64,000 nt of DNA from CAZWDO01 sp964632485 [NCBI: uncultured bacterium] (GCA_964632485.1 CAZWDO010000001.1:385999-449998), one strand, 5' to 3'; shown: positions 47,514 through 56,319, counted from the stretch's first letter. Numbers and translations are program-made. The notes: generated by a model from the letters alone, not told the origin.

Positions 47514-48497
47514 TCATACTTTGGCGCGGGCAATAATCACAATATTTTGAGTAAAAATTGAATCCCGATGAAATTTTAAAAGAAATTCCAGTTTAGCCAG
47601 CCAATAAAAAAGGCGACGGATGATGATATGCTTCGGGTCCAGTCCAAACGGAGTGGGATACTGGAAGTAATGACCAACATAATGATGCCAGACAGGCAAT
47701 TGGATAGGGGGCGCAATATGACGTGCCAACACGTTGAATCCATTTTTTTCCAACATTTGGGCTAATGACTTGAAACTATAGTGCACGACATGTTCATACG
47801 AATCAAAAAGATCATACTGCCCGGTTTTTTTTAGTAATCTGGCCAGCTTTAGTTTCAATAAACTAAACTTGCCATTTGGCACCTTGATGAAGAGAATACC
47901 ATCCGTTTTGAGCAGGTTCCGCGCGGCGGCCAGCAGTTCACTTGGATTGGGAATATGTTCGAACACATCAGTCATAGTGATAATATCGATCGAGTGAAGT
48001 GGAATATTGGCTTTCTCCAGAAACGTATTGATAATTTCCAGATGGAAATATTCCTTTGCCAGTTTTGAGAGCGTGGGCGAGGGTTCAACCCCCAACGTAT
48101 CGAAACCGGCTTTACTGGCATGCCGCAGGAAAAACCCCATACTTGAACCGACATCCACGAATTTACCGGTGGTTTTGATTTTCTTGATCAAACCGATATC
48201 ATGCAGATAATTCGGGTCCCGATGATGTCCTTTTTTCCCTAAAAAAATCAACCGGGCTTCTTCAAAATATTTTTCACTGTCGCCCCAATAAACCTGTTCC
48301 GGATTTTTCAAGCGAGGGTTAGTAAAAACCAATCCACAACTTTTACATCGGCTAATACCCAGATGTCCGCGCTCACGATAAATCAAATCGCTCTGATCAT
48401 GGCTACAGAGAGGACATGCGACCTGATCTACATCCTGCTCCGTGTAAAAATCCTTTTGGGTACCGCCATGCACGTAATCCTGGGTACTGATTTGCAT
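47514..48497 (-). CDS. Class I SAM methyltransferase with N-terminal zinc ribbon
   Basis: Methyltransferase of the methyltransf_23/11 kind, 327 residues. A zinc ribbon comes first with Cys28, Cys31 (CPLC) and Cys51, Cys54 (CKSC), then the SAM site VDVGSSMGFFLRHA with acidic end GVEPS, and DVFEHIPNPSELL as motif after strand 4. Proteins of this layout typically act on cell-surface sugars or lipids, not DNA; there is no NPPY/DPPY motif. It lies 25 bases past the BNR-repeat protein stop and shares that transcript. The substrate is unknown. Confidence 0.82.
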   Translation of the reverse strand: MQISTQDYVHGGTQKDFYTEQDVDQVACPLCSHDQSDLIYRERGHLGISRCKSCGLVFTNPRLKNPEQVYWGDSEKYFEEARLIFLGKKGHHRDPNYLHDIGLIKKIKTTGKFVDVGSSMGFFLRHASKAGFDTLGVEPSPTLSKLAKEYFHLEIINTFLEKANIPLHSIDIITMTDVFEHIPNPSELLAAARNLLKTDGILFIKVPNGKFSLLKLKLARLLKKTGQYDLFDSYEHVVHYSFKSLAQMLEKNGFNVLARHIAPPIQLPVWHHYVGHYFQYPTPFGLDPKHIIIRRLFYWLAKLEFLLKFHRDSIFTQNIVIIARAKV

Positions 48498-48522
48498 TGT
48501 CTATCCTTTCACTTATAAAATT

Positions 48523-50622
48523 TTAACGAACAACAGTAAACGATAAAGAGGACTTCGGGGAACCATCCAGAATTTTTAAAATATATCGGCCAGAGGGAAG
48601 CTCCTGAACATTCACTGAAGTTCGAGCCGAATAACAGACACCATGAGAACAAACCCGTCCCAGCAGGTCAAAAATTTTGTAATGAACTGGCGACTGGGCC
48701 CCGCGAGATGTATGTAGAGTAAACCTTCCGTGATTGGGGTTGGGATAAAGTCCCGCCAAAAGAGTTTCGGACAATGCGTAAGTCACAGAAATCGCAGAGA
48801 CTGAAAAATCGTGCCGGGCCAGTAACCCGCCCTCACCACAAATCCAAAGGCATTCATTCAGCTCCACTAAGGAAGTTACAGCCGATGGGGCTTGCTCGGA
48901 CCAAACCATCTGATCTTGCGAGCTCGAACAACGGCAGACAAAACCGTTTTCAGTGGCCAGACAAATATCTCCCGACCGGGTAGAGGCCACTGCCTGAATA
49001 TCACTGTTATCACTGGTCCTAAAAATAGTATCAACACGAGTAAACCCGGGAATTAACGAAACCAGGAATTTCCCGGCGGCGGCATAAAGAGTTCCATCAT
49101 CAGCAACGGTTGCGGCCAGGATCGGTGAGGTTGCGGAAAATTCGAGCGCAGCAGCGGAATCATTCTCCTGATAGCGCCATATTACGCCGTTACCCGTCGT
49201 CTCATCTTTCCCCCAGGTATAAAACGTATCATTGCGTATCATGCCTCCCAGAAGCATATAGTTACCAGACAAAATATCCGAACGGTCCTGCCAGGAATAG
49301 CCTCCATCATGAGTATATAGCAGCGAATCACCGATCAGCCAACCGGTCGCGCTGTCGGCAAAAACAAATCCCTTCCAGGTAACGGAAAATGGATTATTAA
49401 AATAATTCCAATTTTCGCCGTTATCTTCACTTAAATAAATGCGTTTACCAGCGCTTCCGATTCCGAGTATTCGACCCGTTGATGGAAAGGCCAGATTGCA
49501 GGGAGTAAACGGCGTTGGGTGGTAGCAACAATTATGATCAGTGAGGGTATAGGAAAGATAGATCCCGGTAGTGGCATTGCTAAGTACTACACATTCCGGA
49601 GTAGCTGAAAGACCTGTGAAACTGAAATCCTCAGCGTTCGGCGTCAGGAGTTGTGTGGCATTGGAAGAATGGCTTGCCATCATACCCCAATCGCCCGCGC
49701 CAATCAACGATCCATCGGGAAGAGTGGCGAAAGCATTGAGAGCAAAAGCGGTAGTATCCAACAAGGACCAACTTACACCCCCATCCCGGGTTGCCATTAG
49801 GGCAGGTTGGACGGGAGATCGGGTCTTACCGGTTGCCCAACCCGATAAGGAATCAGTGAAACTAAACCGGTTGGGACGAAGATTATCCTGAGCAGGAGCG
49901 TAGATCATCGCCCAGGTCATCCCGCTATCCTCGCTTCTCCAGAGCGAATCGCAACCGGAACCCGTTAAAAGTCCCAGCCATCCCCGTTCATGATAAAAAA
50001 AAAGGTCGGCATTCGTATAAGTGGTTTTTAAGGATTGCCAGCATAGCGTCCAGGTTGTCCCGCTATCAGTCGTCGAGAACAAATAAAAAAAATTGGTTAC
50101 CAAATTTTTACCGCAAATAATTCCCCGTTCGCTGCTCCACCAGTGCTGCGCATAAAAACGGAACACCCCGTCTTGTTCTCCGGGGGCTGGAAGCCCATAC
50201 CAACTAATTCCTCCGTCGCGGGTCATCATGATCGTATCGCCGATTGCGACGGCGGTCAGACTGTCAATCGCAATAATATCCTTCCAATATTGCGTCGAGC
50301 CCTGGTGGTCAAAACTCGTCCAAAGAGTTCCACCATCTGAGGAGCTATAGAGTTCATCATCCTGGTAACGGATAGCGAAAAGTCGGGTACCGCTTGAGAA
50401 GAGCCGGAAAAATTTCAGCGAATTAACAAATTCAAAATGGTTATTACCGGGATTGTAGGAATAGAGATGGTCTGCAGCGATCAAAAGACGCTGGTTAACC
50501 AATTTCAAATCTTCAATATCACCATAAATCTCCGCTCGTCGAAGAATTTCCCACCCTGAGATTATTCCTGGTAAAAACAAAATTATGCAGTAAATAGAAA
50601 GATGTAGCACTCTAATCATCAT
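48523..50622 (-). CDS. Secreted BNR/YCF48-like beta-propeller protein with type IX sorting domain
   Basis: Exported protein, 699 residues. Signal peptide (1-22), then repeated propeller blades carrying the Asp-box/BNR pattern (SSDGGTLWTSF, MTRDGGISWYGL, TTDSGTTWTL, ATRDGGVSWSLL, THDGGYSWQD), typical of YCF48-like and sialidase-like propellers. The C-terminal ~80 residues (LYPNPNHGRFTLHT to the end) form a type-A sorting domain. No sialidase catalytic residues are evident, so it may be a binding or scaffold protein on the surface. The start is the first of two adjacent ATG codons, preceded by GGGGG. Confidence 0.85.
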   Translation of the reverse strand: MMIRVLHLSIYCIILFLPGIISGWEILRRAEIYGDIEDLKLVNQRLLIAADHLYSYNPGNNHFEFVNSLKFFRLFSSGTRLFAIRYQDDELYSSSDGGTLWTSFDHQGSTQYWKDIIAIDSLTAVAIGDTIMMTRDGGISWYGLPAPGEQDGVFRFYAQHWWSSERGIICGKNLVTNFFYLFSTTDSGTTWTLCWQSLKTTYTNADLFFYHERGWLGLLTGSGCDSLWRSEDSGMTWAMIYAPAQDNLRPNRFSFTDSLSGWATGKTRSPVQPALMATRDGGVSWSLLDTTAFALNAFATLPDGSLIGAGDWGMMASHSSNATQLLTPNAEDFSFTGLSATPECVVLSNATTGIYLSYTLTDHNCCYHPTPFTPCNLAFPSTGRILGIGSAGKRIYLSEDNGENWNYFNNPFSVTWKGFVFADSATGWLIGDSLLYTHDGGYSWQDRSDILSGNYMLLGGMIRNDTFYTWGKDETTGNGVIWRYQENDSAAALEFSATSPILAATVADDGTLYAAAGKFLVSLIPGFTRVDTIFRTSDNSDIQAVASTRSGDICLATENGFVCRCSSSQDQMVWSEQAPSAVTSLVELNECLWICGEGGLLARHDFSVSAISVTYALSETLLAGLYPNPNHGRFTLHTSRGAQSPVHYKIFDLLGRVCSHGVCYSARTSVNVQELPSGRYILKILDGSPKSSLSFTVVR

Positions 50623-50731
50623 ATTTCCCCCGGAAATGTTTGCTTAATATTACAATGGAAAACAACCACATCATCCCGTTTCCGAAAAAACCTTTGCCCG
50701 GCAATTCCATCACCTTATAAATCCACATATA

Positions 50732-50864
50732 GTCCAACATCGCTGCGCTCGTTGGACAGTGGGAGGCGCGGCTTGGCGGCTGTCGCTGAGCTACATCGTA
50801 CAGCACACGGATAAGCGCATAGCAGGAAATTTCCTGCGGAAACTTTGCCAACCCGCCCCTCCCA
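50732..50864. other. Structured GC-rich element with nested inverted repeats
   Basis: Several inverted repeats are packed in ~130 bases: GTCCAAC (50732-50738) with GTTGGAC (50751-50757); an outer imperfect stem TGGGAGGCGCGGCTTGGC (50760-50777) with 50847-50864; GCTGT (50779-50783) with ACAGC (50800-50804); and the palindrome GCAGGAAATTTCCTGC (50822-50837). Base composition is far richer in GC than the flanks. It could be a MITE-like repeat or a structured RNA. The remaining gap to 51113 is AT-rich with A tracts and no gene. Confidence 0.45.
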
Positions 50865-51113
50865 ATAAAAAAAAAATGATTAAAAAAAAAATTGATATGA
50901 TATCTTAACTGATAATTTTCAAGGCTAATCTCGCAAATTCCGGATAATTTAACTACGAGTTACAGTTTTAATCAGTTGTTAATTCTAAAAATTTTATCAG
51001 AATTTCAGGATCTAAGCGCCAGGAACTGCCGAAACCGCCAAAAAACCCATGTTTTTTTATTAAATGCAGAGATAGCTGAGAAACCGACAATTCAATATTC
51101 AGAGCTCTGTGGC

Positions 51114-51437
51114 TTATTCGCGCAGCGATAAGCCGTCCGCGCTCGCGGTCGGCTTATCGCCAAATGGACAGGGCAACATTCCCCGGTCCCACTGAATTTG
51201 AATCGTGTATGGACCGAACTGGACGGGGTTCTCCAGCCCATCCTTCCCTTTTTCGATTAGTTCCGCAAGCTTCAGCGCAATCATTTCGGTAGTAACGTGT
51301 CGTCCCTCCAAAACCTTGGCATCTTCCGCCACGATTTCATGGATATGGCGATCATCATGACCCAAAAAGCCTTCCCGACTGATTTTCCCGGGCAAAAAAT
51401 TTTCTTTTAGTTTTAACTCTTCCGGAGTTTGTTTCAT
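51114..51437 (-). CDS. Conserved hypothetical protein, 107 aa
   Basis: Function not recognised. A soluble protein with a charged N-terminal half (PEELKLKENFLPGKISREGFLG), a helix (LALKLAELIEKGK-like) and a beta segment (GPYTIQIQWDRGMLPCPFGD). The last ~15 residues are encoded within a near-perfect 36-base palindrome and may have been replaced by it, since they are low-complexity (TASADGLSLRE). It starts 11 bases after the coiled-coil gene stop, so the two form a pair. Confidence 0.6.
   Translation of the reverse strand: MKQTPEELKLKENFLPGKISREGFLGHDDRHIHEIVAEDAKVLEGRHVTTEMIALKLAELIEKGKDGLENPVQFGPYTIQIQWDRGMLPCPFGDKPTASADGLSLRE
51125..51160. repeat. 36-base near-perfect palindrome at the 3' end of the 107-aa gene
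   Basis: GCGATAAGCCG (51125-51135) and its exact reverse complement (51150-51160) flank an inner CCGCG/CGCGG stem with a 2-base loop. Only two opposed T bases break the symmetry. It overlaps the coding end of the upstream-reading gene. Confidence 0.8.
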
Positions 51438-51448
51438 GGGCGCCTCTT

Positions 51449-51985
51449 TCAGGATTTCCGCACAAAGTTTTTATCCAAATAGGCACCAATTTTCACAACA
51501 ATATCTTCCGCCATATTTTTCAAATCCTCTTTCGTGGCGAACTGTTTCATGTCTTCCTTAGTAGCGAATTTCTTCAAATCCTCTTTTGTAGCATACTGCT
51601 TTAAATCTTCTTTTGTGGCGAACTGTTTTAAATCCTCTTTCGTCGCCATAGTCTCCTTTACAATCGCCATATCGGTTTTGAGTTCAGCGACATCCGTTTT
51701 GAGTTCAGCAATATCGCCTTTTACAATTGTCAAATCCACTTTAAATTCCGTAACTTCTTCAGTCAACGCATTCAGGGCGGCATGCATTTTTGCGCTGTCC
51801 GCCTGGGTGTTATATTTATTTTCATGATAATCGGCAATAAAATTATACAATAGCAGGCCCAGGTCTTTATTTTTATTTTCCGGTTTTTTAAGTTCTGATT
51901 TCAATGGTTCGACGACTTCTTTGCGGGTTACATCCAAAATAAAAGCGCGAAGTTCCACCTGATCGATTTCATGCAGATGAATCAT
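51449..51985 (-). CDS. Coiled-coil protein with nine-residue repeats (ATKEDLKQF)
   Basis: Protein of 178 residues, function unknown. The N-terminal ~60 residues are compact and helical (LRAFILDVTRKEVVEPLKSEL). Residues ~75-113 form heptad coiled coil (AELKTDVAELKTDM). Residues 114-158 consist of five tandem nine-residue units of the ATKEDLKQF kind. Such proteins are widespread short coiled-coil families, often near mobile or toxin-antitoxin-like genes. The ATG is preceded by GGAGG. It is the first gene of a pair with the 107-aa protein. Confidence 0.7.
   Translation of the reverse strand: MIHLHEIDQVELRAFILDVTRKEVVEPLKSELKKPENKNKDLGLLLYNFIADYHENKYNTQADSAKMHAALNALTEEVTEFKVDLTIVKGDIAELKTDVAELKTDMAIVKETMATKEDLKQFATKEDLKQYATKEDLKKFATKEDMKQFATKEDLKNMAEDIVVKIGAYLDKNFVRKS
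51512..51646 (-). repeat. Five tandem 27-bp coding repeats
   Basis: Five 27-bp units encode ATKEDLKQF, ATKEDLKQY, ATKEDLKKF, ATKEDMKQF and ATKEDLKNM inside the coiled-coil gene. Such units readily change number by slippage. Confidence 0.85.
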
Positions 51986-52225
51986 AACCTTCCTCCATAG
52001 AAAATTCGATTTACATTTGAAGCTGTTACTTACATTTCATTCCGTTTCAAGCGCAAGCTGACCATCTTAAGCAGTTCTGTCAGCAAGGGGCGGAGCAAAT
52101 AGATTATATAGCGCATAGCCGCATTCTAAGACCGGCGGAAATCCAAACCATTTATCAAAAATTCGCGCGTCGATGGCCGAACTCTAAAAATTAAACTTCC
52201 TATATCCGCTTCGGTTCCCTTTATT

Positions 52226-53335
52226 TTACGCAAAAGGATCGAAGAAAATGCGATCATTGGAAATACCATTTTTATTAAGTACAGCCATACAAGCTTTGAC
52301 CATACCGGGACTACCGCAAAGATACCCCTGGGCTTGCGTCATATTGCGCTTACTAATATGGCGGTGCACGACATCGGTAATCAGGCCGGTTTCCCCTTTC
52401 CATTCTTCTTCAGCAGTGGGAGCAGAAAGCGCGGGAATGAAACGGAAATTTGGCGCTTGTCGTTGCAGTTCATTCATCTCATCGAGATAAAAAAGATCCT
52501 TAGTCGTGCGGGCCCCAAAGAAGAAAGTAGCTGGACGGGGATTTTGAGTTTGGACCATATCATGCAACAGAGAAACCATCGGCGCCATACCGGACCCCCC
52601 GGCGATCATGATAATTTCTCCCTCAGCGGGTCGCATGAAGAAATCACCCATCGGTCCGATGAAGGACACTTCATCACCTTCGCGCAAATGGCGATGCGCC
52701 CAAGTCGTGCAAATACCGTCAGGCACCTGTCGAATCATCAATTCAATATAATTTGGGGTAAATGACGGAGAACAAATTGAATAGGCGCGAATCACACTTT
52801 CTTTGACATCGCCATAAGGCTTGCTCTCCAGTTGTACATATTGCCCGGCCTTAAAATGGATCTGTTCGTTACTGCCAAGTCTTAACTGCAACAGTTTTAT
52901 ATCATAGGTCAGGTCTTTTAAAATAGCGACTCGGGCGCGAAATTGCCGGATATTAAAGAGTTCATCAGGGATTTCCATCATCATATTTCGCTTGAGCTTG
53001 ACCTGGCAAGCCAATCTGATCTGGTTTTGCCGTTCTGTTTCACCCAGCAACGGTTCTTCAGTGGGTAAAAGATTCCCAGCTCCTTCGGTAATTTTGCATT
53101 TACAGTAGCCGCAGGTACCGCGTCCACCGCAAGCGGAGGGTAAATAAATTCCCTGGCTTTTCAATGTGGATAACAGGCTGCTACCCCCCTTGAGGGTTAA
53201 TTTTTTTTCCTGGTTAATCGTAATCTCATAATCCCCATAATTTGCGAAAATGCGCTCGGCCAGCGCCAGGATCAAAGCCAGCAATCCATTCAATCCGACC
53301 ATCGCAGCGACCGTGATGAGTATATTCTGCAGCAT
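52226..53335 (-). CDS. nqrF: NqrF-type NADH-oxidising subunit (2Fe-2S ferredoxin + FAD/NAD reductase)
   Basis: Electron-entry subunit of an Na+-translocating NADH dehydrogenase type complex. One N-terminal membrane helix (~1-28), then a plant-type ferredoxin domain with Cys69, Cys75, Cys78 and Cys110, then the reductase domain with FAD motif RAYSICSP and NAD motif GGSGMAPMVSLL, ending in FFDPFA. Length of 369 residues is a little short of the ~410 of classical NqrF. It sits where Rnf operons would carry rnfB, after rnfA by 20 bases, which makes this a mixed Rnf/Nqr layout. Confidence 0.88.
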   Translation of the reverse strand: MLQNILITVAAMVGLNGLLALILALAERIFANYGDYEITINQEKKLTLKGGSSLLSTLKSQGIYLPSACGGRGTCGYCKCKITEGAGNLLPTEEPLLGETERQNQIRLACQVKLKRNMMMEIPDELFNIRQFRARVAILKDLTYDIKLLQLRLGSNEQIHFKAGQYVQLESKPYGDVKESVIRAYSICSPSFTPNYIELMIRQVPDGICTTWAHRHLREGDEVSFIGPMGDFFMRPAEGEIIMIAGGSGMAPMVSLLHDMVQTQNPRPATFFFGARTTKDLFYLDEMNELQRQAPNFRFIPALSAPTAEEEWKGETGLITDVVHRHISKRNMTQAQGYLCGSPGMVKACMAVLNKNGISNDRIFFDPFA

Positions 53336-53355
53336 GTTGAATGTCCTTTCAATGA

Positions 53356-53946
53356 TTACTGGATTTGAACGATACCGGAGAAGCCGACAAAAGCGATAGC
53401 CATCAACCCGGAGATAATCAGCGTGATGCCGGGTCCACGCAACGCTTCAGGAACACGGCTCTCATTCATCCGTTGGCGAATACCAGCCAGGGCCAGAATG
53501 GCTAACAGCCAGCCCAAGCCACTGCCCGCGCCAAACAAAACGGATTGCAGAAAATTGTACTGCCGGATCACCATAAAAAGCGCCGCGCCAAAAATCGCGC
53601 AATTAACGGTGACCAACGGAAGAAAAATTCCCAACGTTATATATAAACCTTCCGAATAACGTTCGATAATCATTTCCAGCACCTGGACCACGGCGGCAAT
53701 CACCACGATAAAAGCTACATACCACATATACTCAATACCCAGCGGCACAAGTAGATAATAATAGACCATATAATTGATGGCATTCGTGATGGTCATGACA
53801 AACGTAACCGCCATGCCCAATCCGGCGGCGGTTTTAACCTGCCGCGAAACTGATAGAAAAGAGCACATGCCCAAAAAATTACTGAGCAGGATATTGCTGG
53901 TGAAAATGGAAGCAAAGAAAATAACAAGCGGTGAGAGATTAGCCAT
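53356..53946 (-). CDS. rnfA: Rnf/Nqr membrane subunit A/E
   Basis: Six-helix inner-membrane subunit of Rnf (RnfA) or Nqr (NqrE), 196 residues. The two half-membrane helices each present a Cys, Cys28 (FLGMCSF) and Cys116 (VNCAIFGA), that together with the pair in the RnfE/NqrD partner bind a membrane-embedded iron-sulphur centre. Length is normal. The gene is 12 bases past rnfE and 20 before nqrF in one operon. Confidence 0.93.
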   Translation of the reverse strand: MANLSPLVIFFASIFTSNILLSNFLGMCSFLSVSRQVKTAAGLGMAVTFVMTITNAINYMVYYYLLVPLGIEYMWYVAFIVVIAAVVQVLEMIIERYSEGLYITLGIFLPLVTVNCAIFGAALFMVIRQYNFLQSVLFGAGSGLGWLLAILALAGIRQRMNESRVPEALRGPGITLIISGLMAIAFVGFSGIVQIQ

Positions 53947-53958
53947 AATTTTTACCTC

Positions 53959-54591
53959 CTATTTCACTTTTTTAGCGCTGAGGTTATTTGCCACCCAGAT
54001 AAAAGAAGCGAGCATAAAAAATCCGCCCGGCGCCATGATCATAATTGCCCAGGAAACCCAGCCTTCACTATAACCCAGCGCTTTAAACAGCGGGTCTAAA
54101 AACGGGTACCCGAATACCGTGCCAAATCCCAGCAGTTCCCGAATGAAAGCGATAACCAACAGAATCCAGGAGTAGCCGATTCCCGACATAATACCGTCTA
54201 TCAACGCCGGAATCGGTTTGTTGGCAGATGAAAAGGCTTCCAGACGCCCCATTACGATACAATTGGTGATAATCAAGCCCACATAGGGACCTAAAGCCCG
54301 GCTGATATTGGGGACATACGCTTTGAGGAAAATATCAACAATGATGACGTAGCCGGCAATGATCAGGGTTTGAGTGATCATACGGACCCGGGGAGGAATC
54401 ATATTGCGAATCAACGAGACCGTAAGCGCTGACAGTCCGGTAGTAAACACAAGTCCGATTCCCATAATAAATGTATTAATAAAAAGGTTAGTTACCGCTA
54501 ATGTCGAACAGATACCCAGAATCTGCACGGTTACCGGATTTTCTTTCCAGAGATCATCCCGGACGATCTCTCCGATATTTTTAGTTTTCAT
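53959..54591 (-). CDS. rnfE: Rnf/Nqr membrane subunit E/D
   Basis: Six-helix inner-membrane subunit, 210 residues, homologous to RnfE and NqrD. Cys28 (LGICST) and Cys111 (ITNCIVMGR) match the ligands of the membrane iron-sulphur centre shared with the RnfA/NqrE subunit. The start ATG overlaps the rnfG stop by 4 bases, so translation is coupled. Confidence 0.93.
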   Translation of the reverse strand: MKTKNIGEIVRDDLWKENPVTVQILGICSTLAVTNLFINTFIMGIGLVFTTGLSALTVSLIRNMIPPRVRMITQTLIIAGYVIIVDIFLKAYVPNISRALGPYVGLIITNCIVMGRLEAFSSANKPIPALIDGIMSGIGYSWILLVIAFIRELLGFGTVFGYPFLDPLFKALGYSEGWVSWAIMIMAPGGFFMLASFIWVANNLSAKKVK

Positions 54592-55340
54592 GGTTCCACT
54601 CCCGGGTTGACTATTTGACTAAGCCAATGAACATAAAAATGAATATCAAGGTTAACCATATCCAACACACCTTTCGAGGTCATACTGGCGCCGGTGATGG
54701 CTTCAATATCGGATGTGGGAGTTTCCAGATTACGTGTGGTTTTTTTACTAACTAAACGGACCGCATGAGAGTTGTTGGATAAAGAACTAATATCCAATCC
54801 GCGGAAATGCCGTTTGAACCATTCTTCCATGATGCGAGCGCCTAATCCCGGAGTTTCGCTTTGATGAATAAAATCGATCCCGACCATCCGCTGGAAATCC
54901 GGCGCAATCACACCGAATGCCTGGATGGATCCCCATAAGCCTTTTCCATATAGTAAAATGCCATAGCCGATCAGATTGCCGACGCTGTCGCGTCCGATAT
55001 AAACCGGGATAGAATCGTTCCAGGGTAACATGGTTCCATCCAATCCCTGTCGATCCTTTGAAGTGAGCGCATAGGTTTTCAACTGAATATGCGTGTTGAA
55101 GCTTTGAAGTACCTGATCTTCCCGCCATGGTAAATCAGCGGTTCCAATACCAGGCGCCAGGGAATTTCCGTCAATCCCGGGTGGTAACAAATTAAACCCA
55201 TACAATACCGACTGATAAAATTCTATTTTTTGATTAAGCTCAATCCGTTCCCGTGTGGTTTCATTTAATATGGCCAACGCCGTTATGAAAACGGTTGAAA
55301 TGATCAGCATAAATAGTATCATTGAAATTGCTTTTTTCAT
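54588..55340 (-). CDS. rnfG: Rnf/Nqr subunit G/C (covalent FMN)
   Basis: Periplasm-facing flavoprotein anchored by one N-terminal helix (~4-26), 250 residues. The flavinylation motif is seen as AITGASMT with the FMN-bearing Thr221. The ApbE flavin transferase needed to attach it is not in the window. It starts 10 bases after rnfD and overlaps rnfE by 4 bases. Confidence 0.92.
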   Translation of the reverse strand: MKKAISMILFMLIISTVFITALAILNETTRERIELNQKIEFYQSVLYGFNLLPPGIDGNSLAPGIGTADLPWREDQVLQSFNTHIQLKTYALTSKDRQGLDGTMLPWNDSIPVYIGRDSVGNLIGYGILLYGKGLWGSIQAFGVIAPDFQRMVGIDFIHQSETPGLGARIMEEWFKRHFRGLDISSLSNNSHAVRLVSKKTTRNLETPTSDIEAITGASMTSKGVLDMVNLDIHFYVHWLSQIVNPGVEP

Positions 55341-55350
55341 CGTCCCTCCT

Positions 55351-56319
55351 CTAAGCCTTCTTAAATATCAGATCGATGATGGGATTGAACATGTTCCCCA
55401 GGAGAATCGCGAACATCATTCCTTCGGGAAAAAGCGAAAACGATCGGATGATGATAGTGAAAAAAGCGACAAGAAAACCGTAAATCCACTGGCCGGAATC
55501 AGTTTTCGCCGCGGAAACCGGATCGGTGAGCATATAGAAAGCCCCCAGGATAATACCACCGGAAAGCAGTCCGTAAAGCAAATCCGGAGTTTTAAGGGGG
55601 AAAAGCGCATGGAAGATCGGCTGCATGACCAGAAACGACGTAAAAAAACTCAGAACAATTCGCCAATTGGAAATTTTTTTAAAAAGCAGCCACCCCCCAC
55701 CCAAGATCAAAAGCAGAGCTGAAGTCTCGCCAATACAGCCGCCGCCGATCGGCAGCGTTTCTCCAAGTTTGACTACCGTTCCATTAATATTGCCAAAAAG
55801 AAGTTTATAATAAGGAAGTTGGATCGATAGCCCGTCCCTGAATATGGAGAGCGGAGTGGCGCTGGTCAGGGCGTCGAATTGATAGCGCCAGGCAGCCAAT
55901 CCAGCGGGAAACTGAGTAAAATCAGCCGCGCTGGTCCAATGCGCCGTCATTTGGGTCGGAAAAGCGATATAGATAAAAGCCCGTCCCGCAAGGGCCGGAT
56001 TGAAAATATTAAAGCCGAATCCGCCAAAAGCCATCTTGGCGAAAATGACGGCAAAAATGCAGCCGACGGTAACAATCCATAACGGAATAGACGGGGGAAG
56101 AGTCATAGCAAATAAAGTAGCGGTCACCCATACCGCTTCGGACACTTTGGCTGTTTTTTTAGAACGGACAAACAACCATTCTGTTATCGTACACGTAATC
56201 ATCGAAGTCAACCACACAACCAGAGTGTACCAGCCATAAAAAAAAATACCGGCAACGATGGCCGGTATTAAACTATATACAACCTGCCGCATGACGGGTT
56301 GTTTTTGAAACTGTATCAT
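55351..56319 (-). CDS. rnfD: Rnf/Nqr subunit D/B (covalent FMN, membrane)
   Basis: Large membrane subunit of 322 residues with ~9-10 helices. Length matches RnfD rather than NqrB, which is ~410. The FMN motif is LTSATPL with Thr155. The ATG is preceded by GGAGGA. It is the first gene of the cluster. The gene normally before it, rnfC or nqrA, is absent. In its place is a stretch of REP-like repeats and then a rubrerythrin gene. Confidence 0.92.
   Translation of the reverse strand: MIQFQKQPVMRQVVYSLIPAIVAGIFFYGWYTLVVWLTSMITCTITEWLFVRSKKTAKVSEAVWVTATLFAMTLPPSIPLWIVTVGCIFAVIFAKMAFGGFGFNIFNPALAGRAFIYIAFPTQMTAHWTSAADFTQFPAGLAAWRYQFDALTSATPLSIFRDGLSIQLPYYKLLFGNINGTVVKLGETLPIGGGCIGETSALLLILGGGWLLFKKISNWRIVLSFFTSFLVMQPIFHALFPLKTPDLLYGLLSGGIILGAFYMLTDPVSAAKTDSGQWIYGFLVAFFTIIIRSFSLFPEGMMFAILLGNMFNPIIDLIFKKA

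Noticed and set aside
47514-48497. Methyltransferase as a PglX-like DNA methylase completing a BREX system
   Set aside because: It has a zinc ribbon and a sugar/lipid-type SAM fold, lacks NPPY/DPPY, is far too small for PglX, and lies in a separate operon with a BNR protein.
50732-50757. GTCCAAC...GTTGGAC as an integron attC site
   Set aside because: The ends look like attC core sites, but only 12 bases lie between them, with no L-box pair, and no integrase or cassette is nearby.
50612-50851. 79-codon minus-strand frame overlapping the BNR gene start
   Set aside because: It crosses the GC-rich structured element and the BNR gene's ribosome site, has no ribosome site of its own and shows no domain pattern. 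Openness is explained by base composition.
51512-51646. Regular 27-bp repeats that might be a CRISPR array
   Set aside because: There are no spacers. The units are contiguous, in frame and encode a nine-residue coiled-coil repeat.
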